A DNA stretch of 64,000 nt from Hydnum rufescens UP504 (GCA_014904985.1 MU128922.1:381104-445103), one strand, 5' to 3'. Shown: positions 23,716 through 37,020, counted from the first letter of the stretch. Program-made: numbers and translations. Notes: generated from the sequence alone by a model not told the origin.

Positions 23716-25083
23716 ATGGGAATGCCTGTAGGCTTTTAGAACAGTACTAGGATAGAAAGCTATCTGTACTGACAATAAGAGTGTTTGAGACAGACTGTCT
23801 CAGGATTAGTCAAATGGGTAGGGTTCAGAAGAGATGATTATACTGTCCTCAAGCAGTTGCTGGCCGATAGATGAGAGGAGCTGCCAGTCCTCAAGATGGG
23901 TGTGAGTCAGAAACTGAGGGGTTTGGCTATCCTCAGATTTTCAGGTAGGTGTCAGTGTCTCAGAATTCAGTCTTTCTTGTGCCAGCTGGTTGTTAAGCTG
24001 AGTCCACAGAAATCTTACAAGGTATAGGTGTTGACCAGGGAATACCTTCACACAGCTTCACAAAGCACTGTCTGGCTTGTAGTGGTAAGAGGGAAAGAAT
24101 TATTATTATTGGGGGTGTAATGTACAGATTTTTATATGCTGGCCCAGAACTCCTGAGTAGCACATGGTATAGATTTTTATTTTTAGATGGGTTCCAGATC
24201 TGGCTGGCCTCTTCCTATTATGGAAAGCTGCACCCAGCCCAGAAGGTCCTTGATCTATTTTATGAGATTTGCTAGGGAGTCTAGACAATGACATGTTTCA
24301 GGTGATGTAATTTCCATTAGTCAATGACTTGTTGGTTCTTAGTCATCCTGGTTTCTGTCCATTGTCCAACTCCAAGTCTGCTTGTGTATATAGGTGGCTT
24401 AGCTAAGGACTTAAGGTCCAAATAATGAAAATTAGGCATTTTCTTATCCTAAGTTTCCTACCCTTCTACAAATTGTATCTCCAACAGTTATCCAATTCCC
24501 TCCCTCTTTCCCACAATGATCCTTCCACTCCAAGGAGAACACCACCCTCTCTTGAACACTCACCAACAACAGATCTGCCCATACCAATCAATAAATGGCT
24601 CTTCCTCACAGTTGTTGGCTCCACTCATGATTCCTTTGTTCTCACCCAGTGGTTCACAAGATTCATGCTGCATCACATCATTGGATACACCCACCCATGG
24701 AGAACAAACCTGTCATCCTCACCTCAGTCAGCCATAAAATCAGCCCTAGTTAGGCCCAAAAACATGGCACTATTTGGGCCTAAGCAGGCTTTGGATCATT
24801 GGGGCCCCAAGGGGTGTTTTGAGTGACCTTTGTATTTCAGCACCTTGATGGGTATAAAGCCATATATAGGCTTAACACTGCTCTTTCAAACTGTTCTTTG
24901 GTCCATTGCCCTTTGAACCTAAGTAGGCCTACTTCTCAAGGGGCCCCAATGGAGACTTTGGCCTAAGCATATATATAGGGATTGCCATCATTATATACAA
25001 ACCAGATTATAAGAGGATCTATTTATTAAGTTTATCATGCAGTCAATCAAGACCAGGTCATCCCAAGGTAGCAGTTGTAGTGG
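23716..25083. other. AT-rich spacer with one unsupported open frame
   Basis: No recognised gene. An open frame of 133 codons at 24425-24826 begins MKIRHFLILSFLPFYKLYLQ, which looks like a signal peptide, followed by Ser/Pro-rich sequence. There is nothing to confirm it. Repeated GGGCCTAAG and GGGGCCCCAA words occur at 24776-24960. Confidence 0.35.
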
Positions 25084-25731
25084 CTAACTGACTGAACCCT
25101 GGTATGAAGATTGAGCATGTATAGTCTGAATGACATCATCCCATTCAAATAGTTGAGTTTTGCCCAGAGCAAGCATCAAGGGTGGGGGAAAAGTTGACGA
25201 GGGCAGACAAGTTGATGATGGAAAAGTTGATAATGATGGGAAAGTGGACAATGGTGGAAAAGTAGACAATGGGGGAAAAGTGGACAATGGCAGAAAAGTG
25301 GACAATGGTGGAAAAGTAGATGGCAGAAAAGTAGACAATGGTGGAAAAGTTGATGATGGGAGGAGTGTAAATGACAGAGGCAGAGCAGACAAGGGTGGAG
25401 GAGTGGTCAAAGGTGGAAGACTGGTTGAAGGTGGAAGAGTGGATGAAGGTGGAAGAAGAGATGATGGAAAATATGATGGTGTTGAGCCAGGTTTCAAGCT
25501 GAAAGGATTAACTCCTGTGTCTGTTGGAGGAATTGGCAAGGCTGTAGGAATTGGCATTGTCTCAGGCAAAGATGAGTTTGATAGAGATGGTTCAGGTTCA
25601 TGGACTGAAATTGCAGGTGTCACCAGCACATCAGAGGCATCATCAATGTAAGGGAGGGACTTCAGGGTTAGTCTCCCTTTCCCTTTCCTCTTTCCTGGCT
25701 TTGGCCTGCCGGAAACAGAAGGCGGAAGCAC
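25084..25731 (-). CDS. Pro/Ser/Thr-rich protein segment with minisatellite
   Basis: A 215-codon minus-strand frame. Its first third is a basic segment (GRPKPGKRKGKGRLTLKSLP) then an acidic linker; the rest is a repeat of SSTFPPLSTFP type encoded by a 9/18-bp minisatellite (25190-25460; plus-strand unit like GTGGACAATGGTGGAAAA). The opposite strand is also open (163 codons, KVDNGGKVDNG type), a side effect of the repeat. I take minus as coding because neighbouring TE-like segments read that way. Probably one exon of a large TE-borne gene. Confidence 0.35.
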   Translation of the reverse strand: MLPPSVSGRPKPGKRKGKGRLTLKSLPYIDDASDVLVTPAISVHEPEPSLSNSSLPETMPIPTALPIPPTDTGVNPFSLKPGSTPSYFPSSLLPPSSTLPPSTSLPPLTTPPPLSALPLSFTLLPSSTFPPLSTFLPSTFPPLSTFLPLSTFPPLSTFPPLSTFPSLSTFPSSTCLPSSTFPPPLMLALGKTQLFEWDDVIQTIHAQSSYQGSVS

Positions 25732-25882
25732 TCACAGAACCTTTGACCCAGACCCTTCATTGGCATGCTCATCGGTAACCTTGGCCTCCACTATCTTATG
25801 CTTCTTCCCCTTTCAGAGGCCTTCTGCCTGCTGCACAGTGAGCAATGGCACATTGTTCATCCCAGTGACTAGGATATCATCA

Positions 25883-27439
25883 TCACCCAGGTCTACCAAA
25901 AAACCATTCAGTAATCAAATCCAAGAATACTATAATGGTAGGACATACCATAGTCACCAATTCATTCAAAATGGAGAGTTGTGAACACATGAGTAGAGTG
26001 TATCGCATCATAAAGCAGTCACCAATGATGTGTCTTGAGGTCATCTGAACCAAATGTGCCAAGCAAAGGCATACCCTCAACATCTGGCCAACAGATGCAG
26101 CAGATTTGTGACAACCTCATTTTCTGAACAGTCGATGACCAGGGCATAGTCTTGTAGTCCAATTGCAGTGATCCTGAGACACAAGGTAGGTTCATGAGAA
26201 ATCTCAACAGTGGATTTTTCAAAGGATACATACAAAGCATCCTTAGTAAATCTGCTGAGACAGCCTTCCATAAGGTGTACTGATCCTTCATCTCCTTAGC
26301 ATGAGTAGCCTCATCCTGATCCTTGTGGAATTTAACAAGGTCTTCAGCTGCCCCCTTTCACTCTAGAATATATGTATACAGCAAGGCAAGGGGTTTCTTC
26401 ATTTCAGGAGGTCACAAGAATTCCATTCATGGTCCACCCATGCCCTTAGTTCCTTGCTGTTGAAGTTAATCGAGTTCTGGCCATGTGCTGCTGTTGAGGA
26501 GGTGAGGTCTGACACCATCAGGTATATGAGATGAACCCCGATCTGATGAAGCGCCTGTCCCTAGACATCAGCATGTTAGCCCATGTAGCACAGAATGAAT
26601 AAATATGTAGAATAGTACATACCTCACTATCGATTTTTGATTGGGATAAGGCCATCTGATGGGCCACATCACCTCCAGACATGGCAATATGAGCTGTATC
26701 AGATGCTTTCTCTGTACTGAGATCATCTATAAGGGTATTGCGATGCTCATGACAGGCCTCAGAACTGGGCCCCCCAAGCTCATCATGCAGCTTGACATAT
26801 GTTGGCTGAAGGTGTTGATGTATGATTGCAACTCCTTTTCCTATATAAGGCATCAGAAAATGAGTAGAGTGACAAATATTAAACCTACACACTGAGACCA
26901 GAGGGGGTCTTCTTCAACTTCTATTGTTGGTGTTGAAACAAATTCCAAGCATTTGGTCATTGATGCTTCTTCAGAGCTCCCACCACTTTAGCCACTCAAT
27001 ATAGTGTTGAAATATGACAGCCCCACAACTTGGCCAAGCTAGCCATCACACCCCGGAACAGTTCAGCATGCTTTTCAACCTTGTCCAACTGAGCTTGTGA
27101 GAATCTACCTCCGTGTCCACAAGGCCCAGGAGAGGCCTTCTTGGCAACTGAGCACACAGGGCTGGGCTCTTTGCCCATATATTGCACATGAACATCTTCA
27201 GCACTATTGGCATCACTGAAGTGTTCTCCGTTGCTTAGGTCCTTGCCACCAGTAGATATTGTGGGGTCCCAATCAGCATCAGCATCAGATCCTGAGCTCT
27301 CAATGCCTAACATTGCGTTTGCCATGATATAATCATCTCCCCAGAACATCTGCGAGTCCTTGACATCAACCCCACAATCCTTGGTATGTTCCAGGGAAGG
27401 CAGGGCAGATTTCGAGGTTGACTGTGATATTGAAGTCAA
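25883..27439 (-). pseudogene. pieces of a minus-strand TE-like gene
   Basis: Several minus-strand coding-looking stretches in different frames. 27439-26996 has acidic WGDDYIMANAMLGIESSGSD and GGRFSQAQLDKVEKHAELFR with GVMASLAKLWGCHISTLY, a helical segment. 26892-26518 has KLHDELGGPSSEACHEHRNT. 26291-26019 and 26083-25883 continue. The order and strand fit one multi-exon gene running from the 28.4 kb region to 25.08 kb. I do not recognise a domain and did not resolve introns. Confidence 0.35.
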
Positions 27440-27613
27440 TTGATTGCTAGAATTTCAAGCTGAGATTGACATCGCAGCATTTTTAGATTCAGTGAGAGGA
27501 GGTTGGAGGGGGTTAGAAGCTGAGTCCATGACGGGTTTAGATGGGTGGAGACTCAGAATGGGAAGGGAGGAATGAATGTCATGGCTGGTTGAGGAAAGAC
27601 TTGGAGACCCATT

Positions 27614-28410
27614 TCAAGAATATCCAACCTTATGTCTCCTGGAAGTCACTCCATGCACTGCAAACTTTGAGGCTGTTGGATCTTTCTCCCCAGCCTTGGA
27701 CCTCACTTTGGTACAAGCTGCTGCAGACTTTAGTTTGGACATCAGGCGTTTCGAAACCTGAGAGTCCACCCTTGGAAGGTTTGACTGCAGTGACTGATCA
27801 GATGGGGTATTATGAGAAGACTGAGTTGGCATAGGCATAGACACAGGAGGGAGTGTGGGATGACAGGGTGTGGGACAACAGGGTGTGGGACAACGGGGTG
27901 TGGGATGATGACGGGGTGTGGGATGACGGGGTGTGGGATGACGGGTGTGGGATGACGGGTGTGGGATGACGGGGTGGGATGACGGGTGTGGGATGACGGG
28001 GTGTGGGATGACGGGGTGTGGGATGACGGGGTGTGGGATGACGGGTGGTGTGGGATGACAGGGTGTGGGATGACAACGGGGTGTGGGACGACAGCTGAGG
28101 CGAATGACCACCTCAGGCACAAGATTATGTGAACCAGAAAGGCACGGTGCCACAGGTTGCTCTGATCCTTGTTGCACATGAGCCATATGATGCACAAGAT
28201 ATTGACAGGAGGATCTAGCAGAGCATATCCTGTCAGCTTTACTCCACAGACAATGAAAATAGATGCATGAATGGAGAATAATGCTATTGTTATGAGCAAG
28301 AACTCCTGCAACAGAAAGCCACAACACAAAGTGTAGCTCAAAGTTGATTGAGATGGACTGGAGAGACTGCAAAAATGCGTGAAAACCAATGGAAAACTGC
28401 ATGACTTCAC
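27614..28410 (-). CDS. minus-strand repeat-rich TE protein segment
   Basis: Overlapping long minus-strand frames of 262 and 222 codons span a 15-bp minisatellite, so both are open there. The 262-codon frame continues into SKRLMSKLKSAAACTKVRSK, a basic segment that looks coding. The other frame begins MKSCSFPLVFTHFCSLSSPS. 27834-28410 and more is duplicated almost exactly at 35745-36152. No known domain. Confidence 0.3.
27840..28090. repeat. 15-bp minisatellite GGTGTGGGATGACGG
   Basis: About 16 tandem copies of a unit near GTGTGGGATGACGGG with small length variants; it reads HPTPRHPTP or IPHPVIPHP on the minus strand. A shorter allele (about five copies) sits in the duplicated copy at 35745-35830, showing copy-number change since duplication. 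Confidence 0.9.
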
Positions 28411-28815
28411 AAGTGATGGAGTGGGATTGAATAAAAACTCCTCCTAACAGAAAGCCACAACACAGAGTGTAGCCTGATGTATAGCTCGAAGTTGACTGAG
28501 ATGGATTGGGGAGATCATGAAAATGTGTAAAAAAAATGATGGAGAATTTGGGGACCTGACAGGTGATAGGGTGAGATCAAATAGCAACTCCTGCTGATGG
28601 AAAGCCACAACACAAAGTGTAGCCCAATGTCTAGCCTGAAGTTGATTAAGATGGATTGGAGAGACCATGCGTGAAAAGCAATGGAAAAACCATGACCTGG
28701 TGAGTGATAGGATGAGACTGAATAACAACTCCTGCCAATGGAAAGCTGCAACACAAAGTGCAGCCCAATGTCTAGCTCGAAGTTGATTAAGATGGACTGG
28801 AGAGACCCCAAAAAC
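28310..28815. repeat. four tandem copies of a ~140-bp repeat
   Basis: Anchor AAAGCCACAACACAAAGTG recurs at about 28315, 28450, 28600 and 28740 and is followed each time by a GAAGTTGATT-type block. On the minus strand it is open as repeated SILINFELDIGLHFVL-like peptides. A single related fragment lies near 52205-52250, so the unit is dispersed. The whole array is repeated at about 36056-36558. Confidence 0.8.
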
Positions 28816-28859
28816 AACAAAGCCGTCTAGTTCAAACACCTTGGATTCTGCTGATGTGA

Positions 28860-29279
28860 CCAAATAAATAATGCAATTATAACAGGATAAAAATACATAA
28901 TGTTAGGGGATTTTGAGCACCAGATGCCATTTCATGTTGGATCTAATCCTGAAAGTCTCCCACACTCCAAACTCTTCAGTGTATCCAAAACAGCCAAGAA
29001 CTTGTACCAGCTCATTGTGAAGAGTCACATGTGAGGGAGAGAGTCTGCTCACAAATGTCCCAGGCTTTCTTTCCCAGAAGGCGTGAAGCAACATTGTAAA
29101 CCATCAAAGTGTGAGACTGACAGAGTGGCTACCTTCACTCTGTTCTTGGAGGGCAATGTGAAGCTCAAAATCCTGTGTGGTGAATGAACATGCTGCCATT
29201 TTGTGTGGACTATGAGACACCAGTTGGGGAGGGATGGGGTAGAGGTTGTGTTCAAGGAATTGGGGACCCATCTGTGCTG
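28860..29279 (-). other. duplicated TE segment, near-identical to 36602-37020
   Basis: This continues the duplicate that starts at 27834. Short minus-strand frames (for example one with ERKPGTFVSRLSPSHVTLHN) are identical in both copies. The likely protein frame contains GPQFLEHNLYPIPPQLVSHS. No domain known. Confidence 0.4.
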
Positions 29280-32200
29280 ATTGATGTGAATATGGGGTGC
29301 AACTGCAAGTAAGCATCTCATTCTTCTGATGATCGTGCTCGATCATACACCACAGAGCATAATACAAGTCCATGGCCTGACACCCAATTTGAGTATAGTC
29401 AATGCTGGGGGAGCATTATCAACTCAACACCCAAATAATTCTGGGCCTTGGCTCTTGCCCAAGTGCTCCTAAGACTTCTGTGCCAGTCAATGGTAGTACC
29501 ATATTGACAACTATAGATTATGATTCACATATCTCTTGATCGCTTTACAACGATCACTTTCTAACGCCTAGATGCTCCTCCTTGATTCTCTGATTTATTT
29601 CAGCATAGCATGAAACTTATGGAAGTTTTGTGGCCAATGCGCCAATGATCGATGAAATTACTATCCACACAAGGAGACTAAGACCAGGTCTCACACATCA
29701 ATTAGGGCTAGATAGGCGATTCTGGCCTCCAAAGATTTCCATCAACCTCTGGCACAATATTCTATGTTTGATGTGCTGAGACTACCCACAAAGCCAATAC
29801 CAATGTTCCTCCCATAAGACAAAGGGATAGACAGGCATGCAGCGAGAAGTAAAAGGGAGCCAGTGGCACAGATTCATGGAGGGTACTGGGAGTGCGATAG
29901 AAGCGGTTAGATGCCCATAATAGGAAGACAGGCCAGCAGATCTGGAACAGTACTAGAAGAGGGAAAATCTTGAGCAACTAGTGTATCGTGGAGGTTGCGA
30001 TGGGCCGGGACACATAAGCATAGCAAAGTAGGCATCTGATAGCAGTAGTCACTCGGTCAGGGGTAGGGACTGATGTAATAATATGGGCTGGGTTCTCCAC
30101 ATCCAGCAGGTAAGGGTCACAAACTCAGCAAAGCCTGAGACAGTAGCGTATTTGTGAGCAAGTTGGCATAAGGTATTCCTCGGTCAAGAGGGACCATATA
30201 ACTGGTCTAGTAGAACATGGATGGGGAAACTCCAGAGAGTAAAAGGGCAAGCAGCAGGTGTGACTGCACAGGCCAGTAGCGAGCAAGATAAGGACTGAAG
30301 TTCGTGTGCATCGGGCAACCTAGAGCTGGCCAAACAAGCTACGGAGAATAGAGACCAGGTGCCCGGCACTCCAGTTCTGGGTGATCACAAACATCTTGAG
30401 AGTTGCCGTAGGCCGGATGATCATCTAAATCGGCAGCAAACTGCGTTGGCTGTCTGAAACCGCTAAACCGGTGAGGCCATGGACACCAAAGTAACGACAG
30501 TGAGACAAACATCGTCTATTTATTAGTAGGCGAGGCAACATGAGAGGTGGGGAATTGGTTGGGGGGGTAACAATGATGGGGAGGGGACAGGCGCAGGAAA
30601 GCAGCAGCAGGGGGCACAATGGAGGAGCGACAGCAAACTAATGGATGATGGCACAAGCAGGGCAATGGGGCATGGCAGAGGAACAACAGGGGAGGATGAC
30701 AGGAGGGGCAGTTCATAGGGGTGGAGGAGGTTCCATGGCACATCATCATAACAGAGATGGCAGCAAGTTCATCTCCTTGTGGATGCTCTTCGTCATGCCA
30801 CTGGAAGGCTCCATGATGTGAGATGACTCAGCATGAACAGCTCACCCAATCCTGGAAGTAATCCAGCATTAACAACAAGGACCTAAAGGGGGGAGCGAAG
30901 CAGTAATCCTGAATCTGCAATTAGAGAACACCCTCACCATGATGCGCTTAACAACATTATCCCAGGGTTGAGAATGTGCAATCGTCACATATGGAATCTC
31001 TTGCCATCAAAATCTCAATCAGTAGACACGTCATGCTTTAAACGTCCAATGTGCCCTGAGATACCGAGACTACAAGGTGTTGCATCATTTGTTTTCACCC
31101 TTACATGTGTGTCAGGACAACCATCGATCCTCTGGTATGATGCAACATCACCAATGGCAGATTCGAATTTAATCGCGCCCTTTGTTATCTTGTGATATTC
31201 ACCACAATGAAGGCACTTGTTGGGGGACAGTTGTTCATTATGTCCTGGAAAGGTGTAACAGTGGTTGAACGCGCGGCATGGAGGGGGCTGAATCTTGGGA
31301 TGGGACAGGGTGACGAGCGGGATGGGACCATGACATAATCAGGCTCATTGGGGAGGATGAAAGCTGAGGGTGCAATGGGCAAATTGAGTAATGGCATGGT
31401 GATATCCCTGTAATATGAGTTACTCAGTTCCGTATGTACATAATTGTTATTTCCTGTTCATCAATCACCTCTGTACAATTACTAATAGCGTGGCCACAGA
31501 ATCAAGTTCACTGGCTGGGAATCAACACTATCTTTTGCCTGGATCCTGCCTCCGTGAGACCCATGAAACTACGCACCATGCGACCTAGTTTCAGTTATGC
31601 ATCCCTCGGCGGATACCAAACGTTGCCACAAGCAGGTGTTAAGAGATAAGGGAGAGTAGCGTATGAGCGCAACTTACTAAGTAAGCTCCCTGTCCCCACT
31701 TATCACGCTGGATCCATCTTGCCTTAATAGTAAGTCTGGCCTTTCCAGCTACTACCACACTCCACATTCATTCCCCTTCCCATCACGCTTCTCCCTGTAC
31801 GAGGTTGAAGGCAGTGCTTAGCTCGTGCGGTGGCCTGCCACTCAAGCGTGCATGAGAGCAGATGGATTTCTCTCTTACCTTACTGTTTGGACAGGACGTC
31901 GACCGCTTGCTAACACGGACGATATCTCCAGGAACTATATCGAAGTTCAAATAACGAGGTGATTAATTGGTTCCCTAGCTGATGAGGCGGTCGAACCAAC
32001 TTCACCCTACATCTCACAACTCCCAATCTACCTCTGTCTCCCTTTCCCTGCTTCAGCCTATTCAGACAAATCGATGAGATCCCATAGCAGAATCTCAACC
32101 ATGCAATCCCTCACTATGTCCTTTCGTCCAACATGAGAGGACGTTCTCTAATACGCCAATTGATGCACGACAGCGTAGCATCCACCTAGGTTACGTTCAA

Positions 32201-35200
32201 ATGGTAGTGCTATGGGAAGTCGACTCAATGCTTGGACCAAATGGTCAAGAGTACACCAATCCATTATCTGTCTGCTCTGTCACACCTAACAGTTACTAAT
32301 GCGGATGGACGAAGTTATGCCCTGCCAATACAACAGACATACTCGTATACCTAGAAAGACAATGAGAATATTGCACATGATTAGGGAACTCCTATACAGT
32401 GCAACGGGGAATAGAGGGGCTACAGAATGTAATCTAAATGTCATAAGCCCTATAGTAGGGGAGGAAGACCATCAATTTAATAGATCAATGAAGGGGAATA
32501 TTGCCACAAAAAGGAGCAGTTTTATGATGTCAAACTATTGAGGAGCTAAGGATCGCCGATAGCTGTTGTAGCTTCGCATCAACTGACTTCGTGCGGGCTC
32601 TTAAGCTGAGGAAACTCCACAGGCGAGATCTCTCCACGCTCATGCCTCTGAGATTCCTCTCCATCCTACGCCAGTTGAGGGATCGGTCTCATAAAGGCCT
32701 GGCACAATCCTGGTCTCCCATGAGAAGGTTGCCAGGGAGCTATTGACTACAGGTGGGAAGGCGTCCAGAAGTGACATTGAGGAATGAGTTCATCATAACT
32801 GCAATGAGGACCCTTTGCGGTAACCAAGTGTCAAAAATTCGCGAGTTACGACATGAACCCTTTGAGACGGAACGTGCATCAACGTGGCAACTCCTTCCCA
32901 GGGGGTCGAGACCGACCAACAGCCATACGTCTCTTCATCCCCGGCTACAGAATTTCAAAGACCGCCAAGTATCGGCACAAGTTTGGGCCCGATCGAAGGC
33001 CCAAGGTGGGCCGGGCTCTATTATAAACTGCCGCCTGGCCAACGCCCCCTTCCAATCAGACAAAGCGTTAGGGAATTCATTGCGTCCGGGCTCGTCGACT
33101 TGACTTAGATTCACCTCTCGAACTTGGCAAGACATCCCCCTTTACGACTCTACGCCCAGAGTCAGGTGCCACTCCTATTGCATGCACCCCCAGAATGAAG
33201 CTAGTGGCCATACTCGCAGCGGAGTCTCTACACTGGGAGAAGGGCTCTACGATAATGCTCTCTGGAGCGCCCTTCCAGATCACAAGTCACGAATAGGGAG
33301 CCCGACAGTGTCCTGGAAATGAGGCTATAGAGCGTGAACGCACCATGGGGAGCATCTAGTGGATGACCCCTCGTATGCTTCAACGCTGCGGCCCCTTCTG
33401 TGCTTGTTTTCTTTCACCAATTATTTGATTAGGCGAGCGTAAACTCCACAGTGGAGAAGGAACAAGGTACCCAGTGGCCTGAACTCATGTCACAGATACC
33501 CCCACTTTTGCCTGACCTGGAGCCACAAGGGTCATGGACCTACTACACGTAATATAGTCAAGATGGAACCCTTCTCCCTTCATGCATGCTCTTTTCCCCC
33601 GTTTAACCCCAGAGCATGCCCTTTCGAAGCGCTGGGAGCCAGCACACTGCCCCAATCGCCTTCGCAAGCCTCACAGGAAGGAAGAGCCCAGACCGCCCCA
33701 TGGAGGACCCAACGGATCAAGGCCGTTTGGGCCTCCTCCCCCTCTTCGGGTGACCATCAGGGTTGAACGAAGGTGGAGGCAGGGCCTCCAATGACGGCGG
33801 CAACTCTGGGCGAGGAGAGTTCAGAGGGAGCCCAGGGTGAGGCAGCCCAGCCCCCAGAGTACTCCCTAGTGGGAGAAAATTCCCAGCGAGGATTGGTTCC
33901 TGGGCGCCCCTGCCTCTGGCCCCCCGGATCCCCCCAGGGACCCATGGCCTGGGTAGGAAGCATTGTTCAATGCCCCCATCAGTGAGTGACTTGTGATTAA
34001 CCGCTGAAATGGGTCCGCGTCCGCTGAACTGGATGCGATCAGGATCACTGCGTCAATTGGCTCTGACGAAGGAATGATCCTGTAGGCTAGGCCAGTCGAT
34101 TAGAAGAACCAATAGCCCATATAGCGCCGCCTTCAGTTTCAAAGGGGCGGTAAGGCCATGCTTTGTGGCCATCAGTACCCATCAAGCACTCCATTGTACA
34201 TCCTGGACACCCTACCCAAAGAATAGACAAGGTACTGCACCATGACTTGGGAAGGCTTGGAATATACTTGTCCCAACGAATTAAACATAATGAGGAACAC
34301 TATCCATAGTGTTGACACTTGAAGAAATCACCGCAATAACCCAGCGATCGCACTCCTTTTCTCGATTTTCCTGTGCGTTCACACCCAATAGCCCTGAGGA
34401 AAACGGCATTGTGGATGAAATAACGCCCCCACAGATTGTGATGTTAGTATTGAGGGTGAGTTCAGATTCGTAAGACCTCGATTCGAATCACTATATGTCG
34501 CTGCCCAAGCCCAGTTCCTTTGAGGCAATTCTTATAACGCTAGTGGAGGTCTCACAGGCACTATGAATCACCAGGATGATGAAAAACTCAAAGAGGGTGA
34601 ATTCATGGCAACAGGGAGACGAATGAAGAAAGGAGGAAAGAGAACTGGCACTCAGATGTACTATGCATATATATATCTAACCGATGGGCCTTCTACTACT
34701 CTATGTGAGGAAGCAGAATGGAGGGATAATCCACCATACACCTGCTGTAAGATTCTCCAGCAAGCTCATGTAAAAACATGCTATGCCAGGTATTCTCGTG
34801 GTTTTATTATCTATCCTATTGGAAACCCACAAGTGTCTGTATTATCTATTTTGTTAGCCGAGGAATGGGGAGTCAACTGGGAATGCTGTATCAATATTAT
34901 GCTCTAATTTATGACGGAGGCAGTGATAGTATTATGTGTGGTTCAATAGGGCGTAATTGTGGTTTAACAGTTAGGACAATGGAGCAGGCGCGTACCAAGA
35001 TTGTAGGAGCATCCCTATTTAGACTGTACAAGTGGATACTATCTCGCGCCGCGCGCAGGCTTGTCAGCAGTCCACATTTAGGGGGACTAATATAATGAGT
35101 CTGACCCACCCTATTCGTTTAGGCATGACATTGAATGTGAACATGGATAACACCATCTGCCACTTAAGAGATCTAGTCTCACACCAAACCCCATTGGACG

Positions 35201-35260
35201 GCGATGTGATCATGCGGGGAAGTGGGCTCACATTACAGTATTTTGTGCTCAGCGTGCTCA
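29280..35260. repeat. indel-rich second copy of about 37020-42160
   Basis: Collinear with the segment holding the Pro/Ala-rich TE gene, LTR and Gag frames at 37.0-42.16 kb. Landmarks: the Pro/Ala repeat at 30540-30720 versus 37800-38000; LTR start TGTAATAT near 31410 versus 38696; SDV/AIVGEEDH region 32440 versus 39760; Gly-Pro-rich Gag near 33600-33960 versus 40900-41260; Gag end near 34560-34960. Nearly every line has one-base gains or losses, so no gene in it is readable. The change from identical to noisy is abrupt near 29280, which suggests unpolished sequence rather than natural decay. Confidence 0.8.
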
Positions 35261-35744
35261 TGGTCCGATAATCTCATGCCAATAAGCGTCAAATTTGATT
35301 AGGTTTTCTAGAATACCTGCAAAGGTCCTGTTAATGGATAATTACATTGACTTATTGTGCTAATTGTTTACCCCCACCCCTTCCTCATTGCATTAGCCAT
35401 ACCTCTTAATTTATGATATAAGCATAGAACTAATTTATTGAGTGATGGTGTCAAGCAATGAGAGATATCAATATCACTACAACTATATATTTGTACGCAT
35501 ATAGACGCCCCCCCCCAGCGCACCGGTTACTCCTCACCTACAGCAGGGACTCCGGTGACAGGGCACATATGGTTCTCCCATGTCAGAGGTTGTACCAAAA
35601 CAGTGCACCCGTCATCCTCATGACAACCCCAAGGATACCACATACACCTCTGGTCTCGGAGAAGGTGTCAACCTCAGGATCCCCTATGTATGGACTATAA
35701 CTCCCTTTGCGACAGAAGAGAATGACGTTTACGCCGCTTGTGCG
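35261..35744. other. unique linker between the two duplicate copies
   Basis: About 480 bases not matched in the other copy as far as I can see. No gene recognised. It contains a C9 run near 35510 and ends at the minisatellite with GTTTACGCCGCTTGTGCGG. Confidence 0.4.
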
Positions 35745-37020
35745 GGTGTGGGATGACGGGGTGTGGGATGACGGGGTGTGGGATGACGGGGTGTGGGATG
35801 ACAGGGTGTGGAGGACAACGGGGTGTGGGACGACAGCTGAGGCGAATGACCACCTCAGGCACAAGATTATGTGAACCAGAAAGGCACGGTGCCACAGGTT
35901 GCTCTGATCCTTGTTGCACATGAGCCATATGATGCACAAGATATTGACAGGAGGATCTAGCAGAGCATATCCTGTCAGCTTTACTCCACAGACAATGAAA
36001 ATAGATGCATGAATGGAGAATAATGCTATTGTTATGAGCAAGAACTCCTGCAACAGAAAGCCACAACACAAAGTGTAGCTCAAAGTTGATTGAGATGGAC
36101 TGGAGAGACTGCAAAAATGCGTGAAAACCAATGGAAAACTGCATGACTTCACAAGTGATGGAGTGGGATTGAATAAAAACTCCTCCTAACAGAAAGCCAC
36201 AACACAGAGTGTAGCCTGATGTATAGCTCGAAGTTGACTGAGATGGATTGGGGAGATCATGAAAATGTGTAAAAAAAATGATGGAGAATTTGGGGACCTG
36301 ACAGGTGATAGGGTGAGATCAAATAGCAACTCCTGCTGATGGAAAGCCACAACACAAAGTGTAGCCCAATGTCTAGCCTGAAGTTGATTAAGATGGATTG
36401 GAGAGACCATGCGTGAAAAGCAATGGAAAAACCATGACCTGGTGAGTGATAGGATGAGACTGAATAACAACTCCTGCCAATGGAAAGCTGCAACACAAAG
36501 TGCAGCCCAATGTCTAGCTCGAAGTTGATTAAGATGGACTGGAGAGACCCCAAAAACAACAAAGCCGTCTAGTTCAAACACCTTGGATTCTGCTGATGTG
36601 ACCAAATAAATAATGCAATTATAACAGGATAAAAATACATAATGTTAGGGGATTTTGAGCACCAGATGCCATTTCATGTTGGATCTAATCCTGAAAGTCT
36701 CCCACACTCCAAACTCTTCAGTGTATCCAAAACAGCCAAGAACTTGTACCAGCTCATTGTGAAGAGTCACATGTGAGGGAGAGAGTCTGCTCACAAATGT
36801 CCCAGGCTTTCTTTCCCAGAAGGCGTGAAGCAACATTGTAAACCATCAAAGTGTGAGACTGACAGAGTGGCTACCTTCACTCTGTTCTTGGAGGGCAATG
36901 TGAAGCTCAAAATCCTGTGTGGTGAATGAACATGCTGCCATTTTGTGTGGACTATGAGACACCAGTTGGGGAGGGATGGGGTAGAGGTTGTGTTCAAGGA
37001 ATTGGGGACCCATCTGTGCT
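35745..37020. repeat. near-identical duplicate of 27834-29279
   Basis: The two blocks share identical open frames (for example 139 codons beginning MVTSAESKVFELDGFVVFGV on the minus strand) and differ mainly in the copy number of the 15-bp minisatellite. Confidence 0.9.

Noticed and set aside
25160..25651. Plus-strand KVDNGG-repeat protein of 163 codons
   Set aside because: It is the complement of the minisatellite inside the minus-strand Pro/Ser/Thr-rich frame; flanking non-repeat sequence looks coding only on minus.
29280..35260. Separate gene calls in the noisy duplicate (for example 34563-34907)
   Set aside because: They are broken copies of frames at 37-42 kb with dense indels.
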